A stretch of DNA of 64,000 nt from Bacteroidia bacterium (GCA_016788165.1 JAEUTH010000019.1:62001-126000), one strand, 5' to 3'; positions 27,083 to 36,862 are shown, numbered from the stretch's first letter. The notes: a model not told the origin generated them from the sequence alone. Made by a program: numbers and translations.

Positions 27083-27982
27083 TTAGTTTTCAAGTATCTT
27101 GGCATACTTGCTCGAATTTCCCGGATTTATTAATTCAAGAGTTTGTTTAGCTCTGGCTTTAACATCGCTAGGGCCCGACTTAAATATATTAACCAGTTCA
27201 TCACTCTTGGCATCAAAAAACACACTTAATAAATATGCATTGGGTTTATCTTTGTGAACGGGTATCATTAAATCTAAACCATCGGCAATAGTGCGCACAC
27301 CGTTATCAATATCTTTAGTCATGTTGTCCATTGCCTTCAGGTGCATGTTATACACCAAATTTCGAATGGGCCGATAAACAGGCGCAACCAAATTTTCGGC
27401 AAGCCAATAACGGTTACGGTCGCTGTCAAATGGCCGCCAACCGGGCTGCGGTGCTTGTGTCATTTGATTTACAATGGCTTGTGCTTTGGTAAAATACATA
27501 TCGCCTCCAAGTAAACTGTAGGAATCGTAATCAAAGCCTACTATAATATATGCATAGTAAGCAAGTATGCTTACAAGGTTTTGATTCACATTGGTTTCGT
27601 TATATTCTAAAATTTGAAACTCGTCAAATTTTATCACAAATTGTTGGTCGGATATGGCCAACATGGGTGAGTTATAAGTTGACTTAAAAATAGGACGCGA
27701 TGATTTAACTTCAATTTTACCTTTGAAATCAGTAGTTGAAATTTTTTCAGTAATCGTAATGGTTATCTGACATTCGATACGCTCTTCGTTTTGGTATTTA
27801 TCATTGGTCCAGCGGGTATTATTCATCAAATCGCGTACCTGTGTGCGCATGGCATCAAAAACCGTATTACTGGTACCTTGAATATTGGGCGTTAAAATAT
27901 TAACCTGGCAATTAAGCTCTTGCGCATTTACATTACCTGCATACCAAATAATAACACCTAAAATCCATTTTAATTTTTGCAT
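27083..27982 (-). CDS. porD: PorD-type T9SS protein (DUF4835)
   Basis: The 299-residue periplasmic protein has a signal peptide (1-20, ending VNAQ) and the DUF4835 pattern: ELNCQVNILTPNIQGTSN, FEFDEFQ-like FDEFQILEYNETNVNQN, IIVGFDYDSYSLLGGD and GWRPFDSDRNRYWLAENL. In Porphyromonas and Flavobacterium the family is linked to type IX secretion and gliding. It sits in a gene order (coaBC - porD - recN) found in many Bacteroidota. The six or more Por-sorted proteins in this window are its expected clients. Confidence 0.9.
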   Translation of the reverse strand: MQKLKWILGVIIWYAGNVNAQELNCQVNILTPNIQGTSNTVFDAMRTQVRDLMNNTRWTNDKYQNEERIECQITITITEKISTTDFKGKIEVKSSRPIFKSTYNSPMLAISDQQFVIKFDEFQILEYNETNVNQNLVSILAYYAYIIVGFDYDSYSLLGGDMYFTKAQAIVNQMTQAPQPGWRPFDSDRNRYWLAENLVAPVYRPIRNLVYNMHLKAMDNMTKDIDNGVRTIADGLDLMIPVHKDKPNAYLLSVFFDAKSDELVNIFKSGPSDVKARAKQTLELINPGNSSKYAKILEN

Positions 27983-28011
27983 GTTGTTTTTTAAGCTGAT
28001 TAAATATAAAG

Positions 28012-29214
28012 TTAATTTGTTGCTGAAAAAGATTGGGTAATAGTATTAAGAATATCGAAAGCTACATCTGATTTAGGTTTCAGCTCTAACGATAAAATTG
28101 TACCTTTTGTATCAATAATGGTTACTTTATTGGTATCAGTTGCAAAGCCTGCACCGTTATCGCGCATCGAGTTAAGCACTATAAAATCTAAGTTTTTGCG
28201 CTTCAGTTTCGATTTTGCATTTTCAAGTTCATTATCGGTTTCGAGTGCAAAGCCAACCAATGTTTGATTTTTCTTTTGTTTACCAAGTGTTGCCAATACA
28301 TCGGTAGTTGGTTCCATCAATAAATTAAGGTCAGCATTTTTCTTTTTAATTTTTTGATTGCTTGGCGCTGCCGGTTTGTAATCGGCAACAGCCGCTGCCA
28401 TAATAAACACATTGGCTTTTTCGAAGTTTAATAAACTTGTTTCGAGCATTTGCGCTGCCGTGTCAACATATACCACTTTGTAATGCTTGTTATTAATGGG
28501 CAATGCACCTTTGCCTAAAATAAGCGTTACCTCAGCACCCATATTAAAAGCAGCATCGGCCAAAGCTACACCCATTTTGCCGGTTGAGTGGTTGCTTATA
28601 TACCGCACCGGATCAATGGCTTCGCGTGTAGGCCCGGCAGTTATAACTATATTTAAACCACAAAGCTTTTTATTATTTATAAAAAAAAGTCCTAATGCTT
28701 TAGTTAATGAATCTTCGTCTAACATACGGCCAAAACCATGTAACCCGCTAGCTAATTCACCATCATCAGGCCCTAATATGTAAGTACCTCTGGCTTTTAA
28801 TACTGCAATATTTTGCTGTGTGCTTTGATGTTTATACATATCCACATCCATTGCTGGTGCAACAAATACCGGACATCGGGCTGATAAATATGTAGCCAGT
28901 AAAAAGTTATCGCAAATGCCATTAGCCATTTTCGCAATGGTGTTTGCAGTTGCCGGTGCAATTAATAGTGCATCGGCCCATAGCCCCCAACTTACATGGT
29001 TTTGCCATTGGCCATCGCTTTTTACCAAATCAGTAACCACATCATTTTTGGATACAGTTGCTAACGAAAGTGTTGTAACAAATTGAAGTGCATCGTTGGT
29101 AACAATTACCTTTACATGGGCTCCTGCTTTTACAAGTGTACGCACCAACTGAGGTGTTTTGTAAGCTGCAATACTTCCGGTAACTGCAAGAATAATTTTT
29201 TTATCCTTTAACAT
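28012..29214 (-). CDS. coaBC: Phosphopantothenoylcysteine decarboxylase / phosphopantothenate-cysteine ligase
   Basis: The 400-residue bifunctional enzyme makes 4'-phosphopantetheine for coenzyme A. CoaC occupies residues 1 to about 185 with the flavin motif [17 protein letters not shown], the catalytic [17 protein letters not shown] region and the CoaC signature NGICDNFLL. CoaB follows from about 186 with [18 protein letters not shown] and STGKMG. Length is typical. It is read after rpoZ and before porD. Confidence 0.97.
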   Translation of the reverse strand: MLKDKKIILAVTGSIAAYKTPQLVRTLVKAGAHVKVIVTNDALQFVTTLSLATVSKNDVVTDLVKSDGQWQNHVSWGLWADALLIAPATANTIAKMANGICDNFLLATYLSARCPVFVAPAMDVDMYKHQSTQQNIAVLKARGTYILGPDDGELASGLHGFGRMLDEDSLTKALGLFFINNKKLCGLNIVITAGPTREAIDPVRYISNHSTGKMGVALADAAFNMGAEVTLILGKGALPINNKHYKVVYVDTAAQMLETSLLNFEKANVFIMAAAVADYKPAAPSNQKIKKKNADLNLLMEPTTDVLATLGKQKKNQTLVGFALETDNELENAKSKLKRKNLDFIVLNSMRDNGAGFATDTNKVTIIDTKGTILSLELKPKSDVAFDILNTITQSFSATN

Positions 29215-29236
29215 CTGTTCTAATTACTGGCATAAA

Positions 29237-29278
29237 TAAAAAATCGAAACCCATCACTGCGATGAATTTCGATTTATT
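29237..29278 (-). terminator. Possible attenuator or terminator between rpoZ and coaBC
   Basis: On the minus strand AAATCGAAA and TTTCGATTT pair around an inner CATC/GATG helix, followed by a T-rich run (TTTTTTATTT). It sits in the 81-base gap downstream of rpoZ and may end or attenuate transcription before coaBC. Confidence 0.6.
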
Positions 29279-29295
29279 TAAAACTTTAAATATTG

Positions 29296-29613
29296 TTAAT
29301 CAATTTTGCCTGGGTTTCGTGCATACACCTTACCTTCAACATATTCTTTTAATGCAACTAAGGTAGGCTTAGGCATTCTTTCGAAATGCCGCGAAATCTC
29401 AATTTGCTCCCGGTTTTCAAACACTTCTTCTAAGCTATCGCTGCTTACTTGAAATTCAACTAACTTTTCAGTTAGTTCTTCTTTAATGTTTGAGGCTATT
29501 TGATTACTTCGTTTGGCAATTATTACCAACGACTCGTATAAATTTCCGGTTTCGTCAATGTATTCGTTCAAGTTGCGTGTTACAATTGAGTTTTCTTTTG
29601 AATTGTTTTGCAT
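29296..29613 (-). CDS. rpoZ: RNA polymerase omega-like subunit
   Basis: The 105-residue protein matches the Bacteroidota RpoZ/omega form: TGNLYESLVIIAKRSNQIA, then a helix and the C-terminal PTLVALKEYVEGKVYARNPGKID segment (residues about 80-105). It is longer and more divergent than the proteobacterial subunit. Position between bamD and coaBC is the conserved order in this phylum, which supports the call. It starts 9 bases after the bamD stop. Confidence 0.85.
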   Translation of the reverse strand: MQNNSKENSIVTRNLNEYIDETGNLYESLVIIAKRSNQIASNIKEELTEKLVEFQVSSDSLEEVFENREQIEISRHFERMPKPTLVALKEYVEGKVYARNPGKID

Positions 29614-29622
29614 GCTTACTAT

Positions 29623-30444
29623 TTAATTTGTGGCATTTGCCGATTTGGTTAATGATTCTGATTCGCGTTTTGCATCCGCTTCGATACTATTGGCCTGTTT
29701 TAAATACTTACTTTCCGGAAATGCTTCCAATAGGGCAGTATGTGCTTCAGTAACTGATTTATACCTTTCAGGTTTTTTAGTGTCAATGCTTTTGCGGGCG
29801 TAAAGATAATAAGATTTTAGAATAAGGTACATAGCTTCTTCTTTATAAGCAGTACCGGGATAATCGCGAATTAAGTTGTTTAATGCTGATGCCGATGCTT
29901 TGTAGTCGTCAGAATAGTAAAATGTTTTTGCATTATTAAAGGCCTTAGTCTCAATTTTAGCTCTTAAAACATCCATAAGTTTATTACATGTTTCAACCTT
30001 ATCGCTTTGCGGATAATGATTAATAAATAATTGAAATTGTTCAATAGCTTGTTCAGAGTTTTGCTGGTCTAAACTATACACAGGCGAATCTAAATAAGAA
30101 CAATAGGCTGATAAATAAGCACACTCTTCGGCATGTTTACTAACCGGAAATGTTTTAACAAAATTTTCGAAATGATAGGCAGCCGATATGTAATCCTGAA
30201 GGCCGTAGTGCGATTGAGCGTAATAATAATATACGTTTTCGCCTCGAGTTGTACCTCTAAAAATCACAATCATTTCTTCTAACAATTGCAGCGAGCGGTA
30301 ATAGTCTTTCTTTTCATAATACTTTATTGCAGCGGCATACTTTTCATCATAATTGGAGCTTTTTAGTAATTGCTGATATTTACTGCATGAGGCTAACGCA
30401 AATACAGCTATCAAGCATAAAAAATAATTTAAGGCTTTAAACAT
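29623..30444 (-). CDS. bamD: Outer membrane assembly lipoprotein BamD
   Basis: The 273-residue lipoprotein has the signal LNYFLCLIAVFALASC with the lipobox cysteine, then five TPR-like helical pairs (for example KYAAAIKYYEKKDYYRSL and YSDDYKASASALNNLIRDYP). BamD supports insertion of beta-barrel proteins by BamA. The length, the lipobox and the rpoZ - coaBC neighbours agree with the BamD assignment. It heads the minus-strand run to recN. Confidence 0.92.
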   Translation of the reverse strand: MFKALNYFLCLIAVFALASCSKYQQLLKSSNYDEKYAAAIKYYEKKDYYRSLQLLEEMIVIFRGTTRGENVYYYYAQSHYGLQDYISAAYHFENFVKTFPVSKHAEECAYLSAYCSYLDSPVYSLDQQNSEQAIEQFQLFINHYPQSDKVETCNKLMDVLRAKIETKAFNNAKTFYYSDDYKASASALNNLIRDYPGTAYKEEAMYLILKSYYLYARKSIDTKKPERYKSVTEAHTALLEAFPESKYLKQANSIEADAKRESESLTKSANATN

Positions 30445-30584
30445 GGTGCGAATGTATTATTTGCAAATAGTTTGCCTATGCATTGTGTACAGGTTAACCA
30501 TATTTTTATGCATGTGCTTATAAAGTAAGTGTTGTATTACTTGATTTATTTTAATTTTTTCGCGCTCGAATCATCAAGTAACGA

Positions 30585-30616
30585 TTTGGAATGCACTTTG
30601 GTGTATTGTACATTTA
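30585..30616 (+). promoter_or_regulatory. Promoter candidate for tRNA-Arg
   Basis: TTTG at 30585-30588 is followed after 20 bases by TACATTTA (30609-30616). This matches the Bacteroidota sigma-A pattern TTTG - 19 to 21 bases - TANNTTTG in all but the last position. Transcription would begin about 5-13 bases before the tRNA. Confidence 0.5.
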
Positions 30617-30628
30617 AAATTTTAAAAC

Positions 30629-30702
30629 GGTCCTATAGCTCAACAGGATAGAGCAACAGTTTTCTAAACTGTAGGTTCTAGGTTCGATTCCTAGTGGGAC
30701 TG
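30629..30702 (+). tRNA. tRNA-Arg (anticodon TCT)
   Basis: The 74-base cloverleaf folds fully: acceptor GGTCCTA with TGGGACT (one G-T pair at the end, one internal), D stem GCTC/GAGC, anticodon stem ACAGT/ACTGT with loop TTTCTAA giving anticodon TCT, and T stem CTAGG/CCTAG around TTCGATT. The discriminator is G and CCA is not encoded. A short T-run follows and could end transcription. Confidence 0.96.
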
Positions 30703-30760
30703 CTTTTTTACCTTGAAGTTTTGAATTTTTTTTAAAACCACTCCATTTGATTTTTAATCC

Positions 30761-31966
30761 ATGTCGAACACTGAAAACAGTCTGCTTTTAGGAATTGCAC
30801 AAAAATTTGGCACACCGGTATATGTATATGATGGCAATGTGATTTTGAATCAATATGAAAAAATTACCAATGCATTTGCATCGTGCAAAACCAAAATTAA
30901 ATACGCATGTAAAGCTTTAAACAACCAACATATTTTAAAACTATTGCAGCAGGCCGGCTGTGGCTTAGATGTGGTTTCGATAGAAGAGGCACAGTTAGGT
31001 ATAAAAGCCGGATTTGCGCCCGATGAAATACTTTTTACACCAAACTGTGTTTCGTTTAATGAGATAAAACAAGGTGTTGATTTGGGTTTAGTAATCAATA
31101 TTGACAACCTATCTATGCTTCAGCAATTTGGGCATACTTACGGTGCTACTGTTCCATGTTGCATTCGTATTAATCCGCATATTGCCGCTGGTGGCAACAT
31201 TCATATACAAACAGGCCATATCGATAGTAAATTCGGCATTTCCATTCATCAGCTACGGCATGTGATACGGATTATAGAGGCAGAAAACATCCATATAAGT
31301 GGCTTGCATATGCATACAGGTTCCGACATTTTAGATGCAGAGGTGTTTTTACAAGGGGCTGAATTATTGTTTGAATGCGCAACCGCTTTTAAAAAGCTTA
31401 GTTTTATAGACTTTGGCAGCGGTTTTAAAGTTCCGTACAAGCCTGATGATGTAAGTACAGATATTGACCAACTTGCAAGTGCTTTAACTTCAAGGTTTAA
31501 AGAGTTTTGTAAGCAATATGGTAGTGAATTAGAAATTTGGTTTGAGCCGGGCAAATTTTTAGTAAGTGAATGTGGCAATTTACTTGTTAGTGTTAATGTT
31601 CTCAAACAAACAACTTCAACCGTTTTTGTTGGAGTTAACTCCGGTCAAAATCACTTAATACGACCTATGTTTTATGATGCTTACCACCATATAACCAATG
31701 TAAGCAACCCCACCGGAAAGCCACGTTTATATAGTGTTGTGGGTTATATTTGCGAAACCGATACTTTTGGCTGGGATAGAAAAATTGCCGAAGTACATGA
31801 AGGTGATATATTAGCAATAGCAAATGCCGGAGCCTACGGTTACGCTATGTCAAATAATTATAATGCCCGTTTGCGCCCGCCTGAAGTTTTAATTTTAAAC
31901 GGCAAAACAACCCTGATTAGAAGGCGCGAAACTTTAGATGATTTATTAGCAACACAAATCAGCTAA
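30761..31966 (+). CDS. lysA: Diaminopimelate decarboxylase
   Basis: The 401-residue PLP enzyme makes L-lysine from meso-diaminopimelate. The PLP lysine is in YACKAL (Lys51), the glycine loop is FGSGFKVPYK, and the substrate motif appears as GYICETDTFGWDR with the cysteine contributed across the dimer. The barrel segment SGLHMHTGSDI holds the conserved histidine. Length is slightly short but complete. It follows the tRNA on the same strand. Confidence 0.95.
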   Translation: MSNTENSLLLGIAQKFGTPVYVYDGNVILNQYEKITNAFASCKTKIKYACKALNNQHILKLLQQAGCGLDVVSIEEAQLGIKAGFAPDEILFTPNCVSFNEIKQGVDLGLVINIDNLSMLQQFGHTYGATVPCCIRINPHIAAGGNIHIQTGHIDSKFGISIHQLRHVIRIIEAENIHISGLHMHTGSDILDAEVFLQGAELLFECATAFKKLSFIDFGSGFKVPYKPDDVSTDIDQLASALTSRFKEFCKQYGSELEIWFEPGKFLVSECGNLLVSVNVLKQTTSTVFVGVNSGQNHLIRPMFYDAYHHITNVSNPTGKPRLYSVVGYICETDTFGWDRKIAEVHEGDILAIANAGAYGYAMSNNYNARLRPPEVLILNGKTTLIRRRETLDDLLATQIS

Positions 31967-32022
31967 TCTTTTCCTCCGTTTAAAAAAAACTAAAAAATTT
32001 CTGAAAACGTTACGCTCCTACT

Positions 32023-32041
32023 TATTGTAGTTAATACACTA
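32023..32041. promoter_or_regulatory. Palindromic operator candidate 3 (PQQ-type dehydrogenase)
   Basis: The site reads TATTGTA-GTTAA-TACACTA and matches the palindrome at 15313 in 16 of 19 bases, with the right half-site identical. It lies 183 bases upstream of the secreted sugar dehydrogenase start, in a 257-base gap after lysA. This is farther from the gene than the other candidate. Confidence 0.45.
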
Positions 32042-32223
32042 AGTATTAAGTATTTACGGATAAATCCATTAATTCTAATCGGGTTTTCAATAGGTTGTAG
32101 TTAATAAATTTCAAAAAAAAAATAAGGCCAACGTAACTTTAGCCACCATTTATTGTATTTTCACCCACGATTTTTGGCGTTTCGCCCAAATATGTGTTTG
32201 CATCCCCCAACAAACTAAAAATA

Positions 32224-35200
32224 ATGATCGTGAAATTTACTTTTGTTTACAGACAACTATTCCTCTTCTTATTTATCCTGATTTTTAAATCGAACACCAA
32301 TGCACAGGTAACGCTTCCCAGCGGATTTAGCGATAAATTGGTTGCCAATGGTTTTAACCAGATTCAGGGTTTTGTACAAGACAGCATCGGACGCTATTAC
32401 ACATGGGAACGCGGAGGCAGGGTAATTATATTAGATACCAACCTTACTAAACTTCCTACATTAATTGATATAAAAGAAGAAGTAGGGTCTTGGGGCGATC
32501 ACGGATTGAATGCTATCGCATTAGATCCGGCATTTGAAAGTAATGGCTATATCTATTTGTTTTATACGGTTGACCGTCATCACCTGATGAATTTTGGTAC
32601 GGCTAATTACAATGCAAACACCAATCAATATTATGAAGCAACTATTGCGCGGTTAACACGCTATACGTGTGACGAGGCAACCAACTACACTTCAATTATA
32701 CCTAACAGCCGTTTGGTTTTAATTGGTAGCAATGTTACTAATGGCATACCTGTGCTTGCTTCTAATCACAGCGGTGGTGGGCTTGCTTTTGGCAGTGATG
32801 GCTCGTTGTTAGTTGCAACCGGTGATGCAGCCGTAAACGGTGGCGATACGGGTAGCTTTGTGGGCACTTATTGGCAACAGGCAATTGCCGATTCAATTTT
32901 AAAACCCACTAATAATGTGGGAGCCTACCGATCTCAAATTGTGCAAAGCTTAAATGGAAAAATTTTAAGAATCAACCCAGCCAATGGCAACGGATATCAA
33001 AGCAATCCATTTTATAATCCGAACAGACCGCAATCGGCCATATCGCTTGTCTATGCTTTAGGTTTTAGAAATCCATTCAGAATAAGTGTTAAGAAAGGTA
33101 CAGGGAGTACAGATGTTACTGCCGGTGATCCGGGCATAATTTATATTGGCGATGTAGGCGCAACTAAATATGAAGAGCTAAATGTATGTGACGCTAGTGG
33201 TCAAAATTTTGGATGGCCATTATATGAAGGCTTTAGTACAACAACTGAATTTTATGGTAAAAACCACACCAACCTTTATGCGGCTAATCCACTGTATGGG
33301 CAAGGTTGCAACCAACCATATTTTACATACATGGAGTTATTAAAGCAACCAATTATAACTGGTTTACCTATTTTTAAAAACACCTGCGATACCAATATTT
33401 CCATCCCAGCCGAATTATGTTTCACACATAAGCGCCCCTTATTCGATTACAAGCACACCGGCAATATAACACGTACGGAAACATATATTGGTAATGAGGC
33501 CGCTGAAATTTCGATTAGTGATGTGCAAGCTCCCATTACAGGTAATGTGTTTAGTGGTTATTGTATAATTGGTGGCAATTGGTCCTATAGTAATAAACTA
33601 CCTGTTGCTTATCAAAACAATTACTTCTTTGCTGATTATAGTGATAATTGGATAAAACGCATTACATTCAATGGTAATAATGCTGTTGAGATTTTACCAT
33701 TTGCTTCAAATATACCAACAACCGTTTTTATTACAGAAGGTAAAAGTGGTTGTTTGGAATATATTAATTACACATCAGAAATCCGTAAAATTTGTTACGA
33801 CAGCGTTGTAAACAATCCACCTGTTGCCAAGATAACTGCAAGCAACAATTATGGCATTTCAGGAACTTCGATAAACTTTAATGGATTGGCTTGTACCGAT
33901 TTTGAAAATGACTCTTTAATTTATAATTGGAATTTTGGAGATGGTTCTCAGGCAACTGGCCTCCACGTTTCTCATGTTTTTACAGGCAGTGGCGTTACTA
34001 ATTATTGGTCAAAGTTAACTGTTACCGATATAGCAAATAATAGCAGTGTTGATTCTGTTTTAGTTTCAATTAATAATACACCACCAGTGGTAAATATAAC
34101 CTCAATACCATTAGGCACAACCTTTTCGGCAATACAAATAACTCCTTTAAATTTAGTAGCAACCGTTACTGATGCAGAACATAACAACCAGCAACTCCAC
34201 TATGAATGGGAAACCATTTTAGCACATAATTTTCATCAACACCCTAACCTACCCGATACCGATCACATCACCACCACTACACTATTACCCGTTGGCTGCG
34301 ATGGTGATGTTTACTACTACATCATCAGACTTACCGTTACAGATGATGGTGGGTTATTTACCCAAACGGAACAAATAATTAATGAAATTTGTGGCAATCC
34401 AATTGCAAATTTTTCGGCAACCAAAACTACAGCCTGTGTAAACGAAACGATTTCATTCATTAACCAAAGTACAAACAGCGTGGTATCTAATGAGTGGACT
34501 TTTACAGGTGGCACACCTAACACATCTACGCTTGCAAACCCAACCATAGCATATAACACTCCGGGCACTTACGAAGTTAAACTTAAAGTAACCAATCCCA
34601 ATGGCAACGATTCAATAGTTAAAACCGGTTACATAACTATTAAAAGTTTACCAACGGCAAATATTAGTGCTAGTGGGAACACCACATTTTGCGAATTTGG
34701 AAGTGTTACGTTAACTTCCCCACACATAAATACCAATCAATATCAATGGTTAAAAGGCACCAAAGAATTAGCAGGCAAAACTGCGCATAATATTATAGTT
34801 AACACATCGGGTAATTACAAGTTAAAGATTACTGATAACTATGGTTGTGTTGGATATAGTAACAGTATTAAAACAAAGCTATCGCCTGAGTTTGAGATTA
34901 CAACTACAGGTTCGCTTCAAATTTGTAATAACTCCTACTTTACTTTATCAGCCACTAACAATAGTAACTTTACATATAAATGGAAAAAATCAGGAACTAA
35001 TTTACCAGGCGAAATAAATCACAATTTTACAACTAACATACCCGGTGCATATACAGTACGTGTAGCAGATAATATGACTGGTTGTACAAAATTAAGTTCG
35101 GTATATAATGCTGTAAATAATTGTAACAGAGTTGTTGACGAAAACATTCAATTAACTTTGAATAACATTATTGTTTACCCCATTCCGGTTTTGAATCAGT

Positions 35201-35415
35201 TAAATATTGATTATACTTTGAATTTTGAAGGCGATGTTGATCTGTTGGTTTATGACATAAATGGCAAATTGGTTTCAGAAAAAAATAACATAAATATTTT
35301 ACCAAATAACTATCAGCAATCAATTAATTTTTCTACATTTACAGCAGGAATTTATAACATTAAAATCCTTTATAACAAAGCAGAAATTAAGTCAATAAAA
35401 GTTTTAAAAAGATAA
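32224..35415 (+). CDS. Secreted PQQ-type sugar dehydrogenase with PKD domains and type IX sorting domain
   Basis: The ATG at 32224 gives a clean signal peptide (LFLFLFILIFKSNTNAQ); a start at 32194 adds ten polar residues. The mature protein (about 1060 residues) has a six-bladed glucose/sorbosone dehydrogenase-like propeller to about residue 500 (SWGDHGLNAIALDPAF, SGGGLAFGSDGSLLVATGD, YALGFRNPFRIS), then PKD-type modules (YNWNFGDGSQATG and NEWTFTGGTPNTS), Ig-like repeats, and a Por sorting domain (VYPIPVLNQLNIDY). Such enzymes oxidise sugars at the cell surface if PQQ is present. The gene at 55939 is a paralog. Confidence 0.88.
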   Translation: MIVKFTFVYRQLFLFLFILIFKSNTNAQVTLPSGFSDKLVANGFNQIQGFVQDSIGRYYTWERGGRVIILDTNLTKLPTLIDIKEEVGSWGDHGLNAIALDPAFESNGYIYLFYTVDRHHLMNFGTANYNANTNQYYEATIARLTRYTCDEATNYTSIIPNSRLVLIGSNVTNGIPVLASNHSGGGLAFGSDGSLLVATGDAAVNGGDTGSFVGTYWQQAIADSILKPTNNVGAYRSQIVQSLNGKILRINPANGNGYQSNPFYNPNRPQSAISLVYALGFRNPFRISVKKGTGSTDVTAGDPGIIYIGDVGATKYEELNVCDASGQNFGWPLYEGFSTTTEFYGKNHTNLYAANPLYGQGCNQPYFTYMELLKQPIITGLPIFKNTCDTNISIPAELCFTHKRPLFDYKHTGNITRTETYIGNEAAEISISDVQAPITGNVFSGYCIIGGNWSYSNKLPVAYQNNYFFADYSDNWIKRITFNGNNAVEILPFASNIPTTVFITEGKSGCLEYINYTSEIRKICYDSVVNNPPVAKITASNNYGISGTSINFNGLACTDFENDSLIYNWNFGDGSQATGLHVSHVFTGSGVTNYWSKLTVTDIANNSSVDSVLVSINNTPPVVNITSIPLGTTFSAIQITPLNLVATVTDAEHNNQQLHYEWETILAHNFHQHPNLPDTDHITTTTLLPVGCDGDVYYYIIRLTVTDDGGLFTQTEQIINEICGNPIANFSATKTTACVNETISFINQSTNSVVSNEWTFTGGTPNTSTLANPTIAYNTPGTYEVKLKVTNPNGNDSIVKTGYITIKSLPTANISASGNTTFCEFGSVTLTSPHINTNQYQWLKGTKELAGKTAHNIIVNTSGNYKLKITDNYGCVGYSNSIKTKLSPEFEITTTGSLQICNNSYFTLSATNNSNFTYKWKKSGTNLPGEINHNFTTNIPGAYTVRVADNMTGCTKLSSVYNAVNNCNRVVDENIQLTLNNIIVYPIPVLNQLNIDYTLNFEGDVDLLVYDINGKLVSEKNNINILPNNYQQSINFSTFTAGIYNIKILYNKAEIKSIKVLKR

Positions 35416-35444
35416 GTTTTTTTTAGGTTAGTAATGGTTAGTTT

Positions 35445-35482
35445 AGGTCTGAGGAGTGGTTACCTCAGACCTCTTTTTTTTT
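35445..35482 (+). terminator. Intrinsic terminator after the first PQQ-type dehydrogenase
   Basis: A perfect 10-bp stem, AGGTCTGAGG and CCTCAGACCT, with an 8-base loop, is followed by C and nine T residues. It is the strongest terminator in the window. Confidence 0.93.
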
Positions 35483-35565
35483 GTAAACACTTATAGGTAA
35501 TCTTTTGGTTACAAGTCATTTTTTAGATGTACCATTCAATACCATTTGCTTCAAATAAAATACGA

Positions 35566-36177
35566 TTACTTAATGCACACCGACAATAATTTCCTGTCCA
35601 TCAAATATCCTTCAAGTACATCACCAATTTGCACCGGACCCACTCCGGCTGGCGTACCTGTAAAAATTAAATCCCCTTTTTTAAGTGTGTAAAATTTTGA
35701 TACATAAGCAATTATGGTATCAACATCAAAAAGCATCATGGATGTGTGCCCATGCTGCACTAGCATACTATTTTTAAGTAACCTAAATTCCAAATTGTTT
35801 AATGCAGGCAATTGCGATTTTGAAACAAAGCTTCCAACAATAGCCGAACCATCAAAACCTTTTGATATTTCCCATGGGAGCCCTTTCGACTTTAACTCAG
35901 CTTGCAAGTCGCGTGCGGTAAAGTCAATGCCAACAGTTACTTCATCATAATAAGTGTTTGCAAATTTTGGTGCTATATTTTTTCCAACACGGTTAATTTT
36001 AATCACCACTTCAATTTCATGATGAACATCATTACTAAAACCCGGATAAAAAAATGGCATATCCTTTTGAGGAATAGCTGTATCAGGTTTTAAAAAAACA
36101 ACCGGTTCTGAATTTTGCTGATTGCCTAACTCTTTTACATGCTCAGCATAGTTGCGGCCAACACAAATAATTTTCAT
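35566..36177 (-). CDS. Fumarylacetoacetate hydrolase family protein
   Basis: The start at 36177 gives MKIICVGRNYAEHVKELGN, the normal family N-terminus; a longer frame to 36285 overlaps the next gene and adds an unrelated tail. The 203-residue protein has the metal-binding triad of the family in HHEIEVVIKIN, with TVGIDFTARDLQ, PWEISKGFDGSAIVG, and the terminal LIFTGTPAGVGPV. Members hydrolyse or decarboxylate acylpyruvates or isomerise related keto acids. The substrate is not determined here. Confidence 0.93.
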   Translation of the reverse strand: MKIICVGRNYAEHVKELGNQQNSEPVVFLKPDTAIPQKDMPFFYPGFSNDVHHEIEVVIKINRVGKNIAPKFANTYYDEVTVGIDFTARDLQAELKSKGLPWEISKGFDGSAIVGSFVSKSQLPALNNLEFRLLKNSMLVQHGHTSMMLFDVDTIIAYVSKFYTLKKGDLIFTGTPAGVGPVQIGDVLEGYLMDRKLLSVCIK

Positions 36178-36236
36178 TTGATTAAACTTATAAATAACAT
36201 CTGTAAAATTAAGCGCAATTGAGTTGTTGTTTAAAT

Positions 36237-36794
36237 TTAAACCCTTTGCATTATAAACACACATGATACAATTAAAACACACCACGAAATCAACTTACTT
36301 TTTTGCTTTGTTGACATGCCCGTATATTTACTTAAATAAAACAGCACTGAAAGTATTGGTATAAGTACCACTATCTGACCGCACTCAACACCTAAGTTAA
36401 AAGGCAATAAAGTTTCGAAATAGTTAATATCAATATGATTAAACATGGTTGTAAGTGTTGCACTAAAACCCAAGCCATGTATAAAGCCAAAACACAAAGC
36501 TGTTAGCACACTTACCCAAAGTATCTTTTTACTTATTAGGTTTTCTATACAAGTAGCAGCTATTGTAATTGCAATTAACACTTCAACTAAATTACTATGC
36601 AAATAAAACAAACCAGCTACCGATACAAATAACGCCAAGGTATGGGCTACTGTAAATGTTGTAACTAATAATAAAATACTACGCCATTTACTTATATCAA
36701 AAGAAACCACAAGAACCAACAGGTATAAAATATGATCAATTGCTTCCCATGAAACTATGTGATAAAACCCTTCAGTAAAAAATATACGAAACAT
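36237..36794 (-). CDS. HupE/UreJ-like membrane protein
   Basis: The 185-residue membrane protein has about five hydrophobic helices and the HupE/UreJ_2 signature LCFGFIHGLGFSATL, preceded by an N-terminal GFYHIVSWEAIDHILYLL. Proteins of this type are often predicted nickel or cobalt transporters but are largely untested. No hydrogenase or urease genes are seen nearby. The downstream FAH-family gene begins 59 bases after its stop. Confidence 0.8.
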   Translation of the reverse strand: MFRIFFTEGFYHIVSWEAIDHILYLLVLVVSFDISKWRSILLLVTTFTVAHTLALFVSVAGLFYLHSNLVEVLIAITIAATCIENLISKKILWVSVLTALCFGFIHGLGFSATLTTMFNHIDINYFETLLPFNLGVECGQIVVLIPILSVLFYLSKYTGMSTKQKSKLISWCVLIVSCVFIMQRV

Positions 36795-36812
36795 AATACT
36801 GTTTTTAATACA

Positions 36813-36842
36813 TAAAAAAAGCCTGCAAATATGCAGGCTTTT
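36813..36842 (-). terminator. Intrinsic terminator after the 1647-residue T9SS gene
   Basis: On the minus strand AAGCCTGCA pairs with TGCAGGCTT around a 4-base loop, followed by TTTTTTT. It lies 20 bases after the stop of the 1647-residue gene and before the HupE-like start at 36794. Confidence 0.88.
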
Positions 36843-36862
36843 TAACCGAACAAAGTAATAAC

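Noticed and set aside
36178-36285. A longer N-terminus for the FAH-family protein
   Set aside because: It would overlap the HupE-like gene and adds residues unlike the family, whereas Met at 36177 opens with the normal family sequence.
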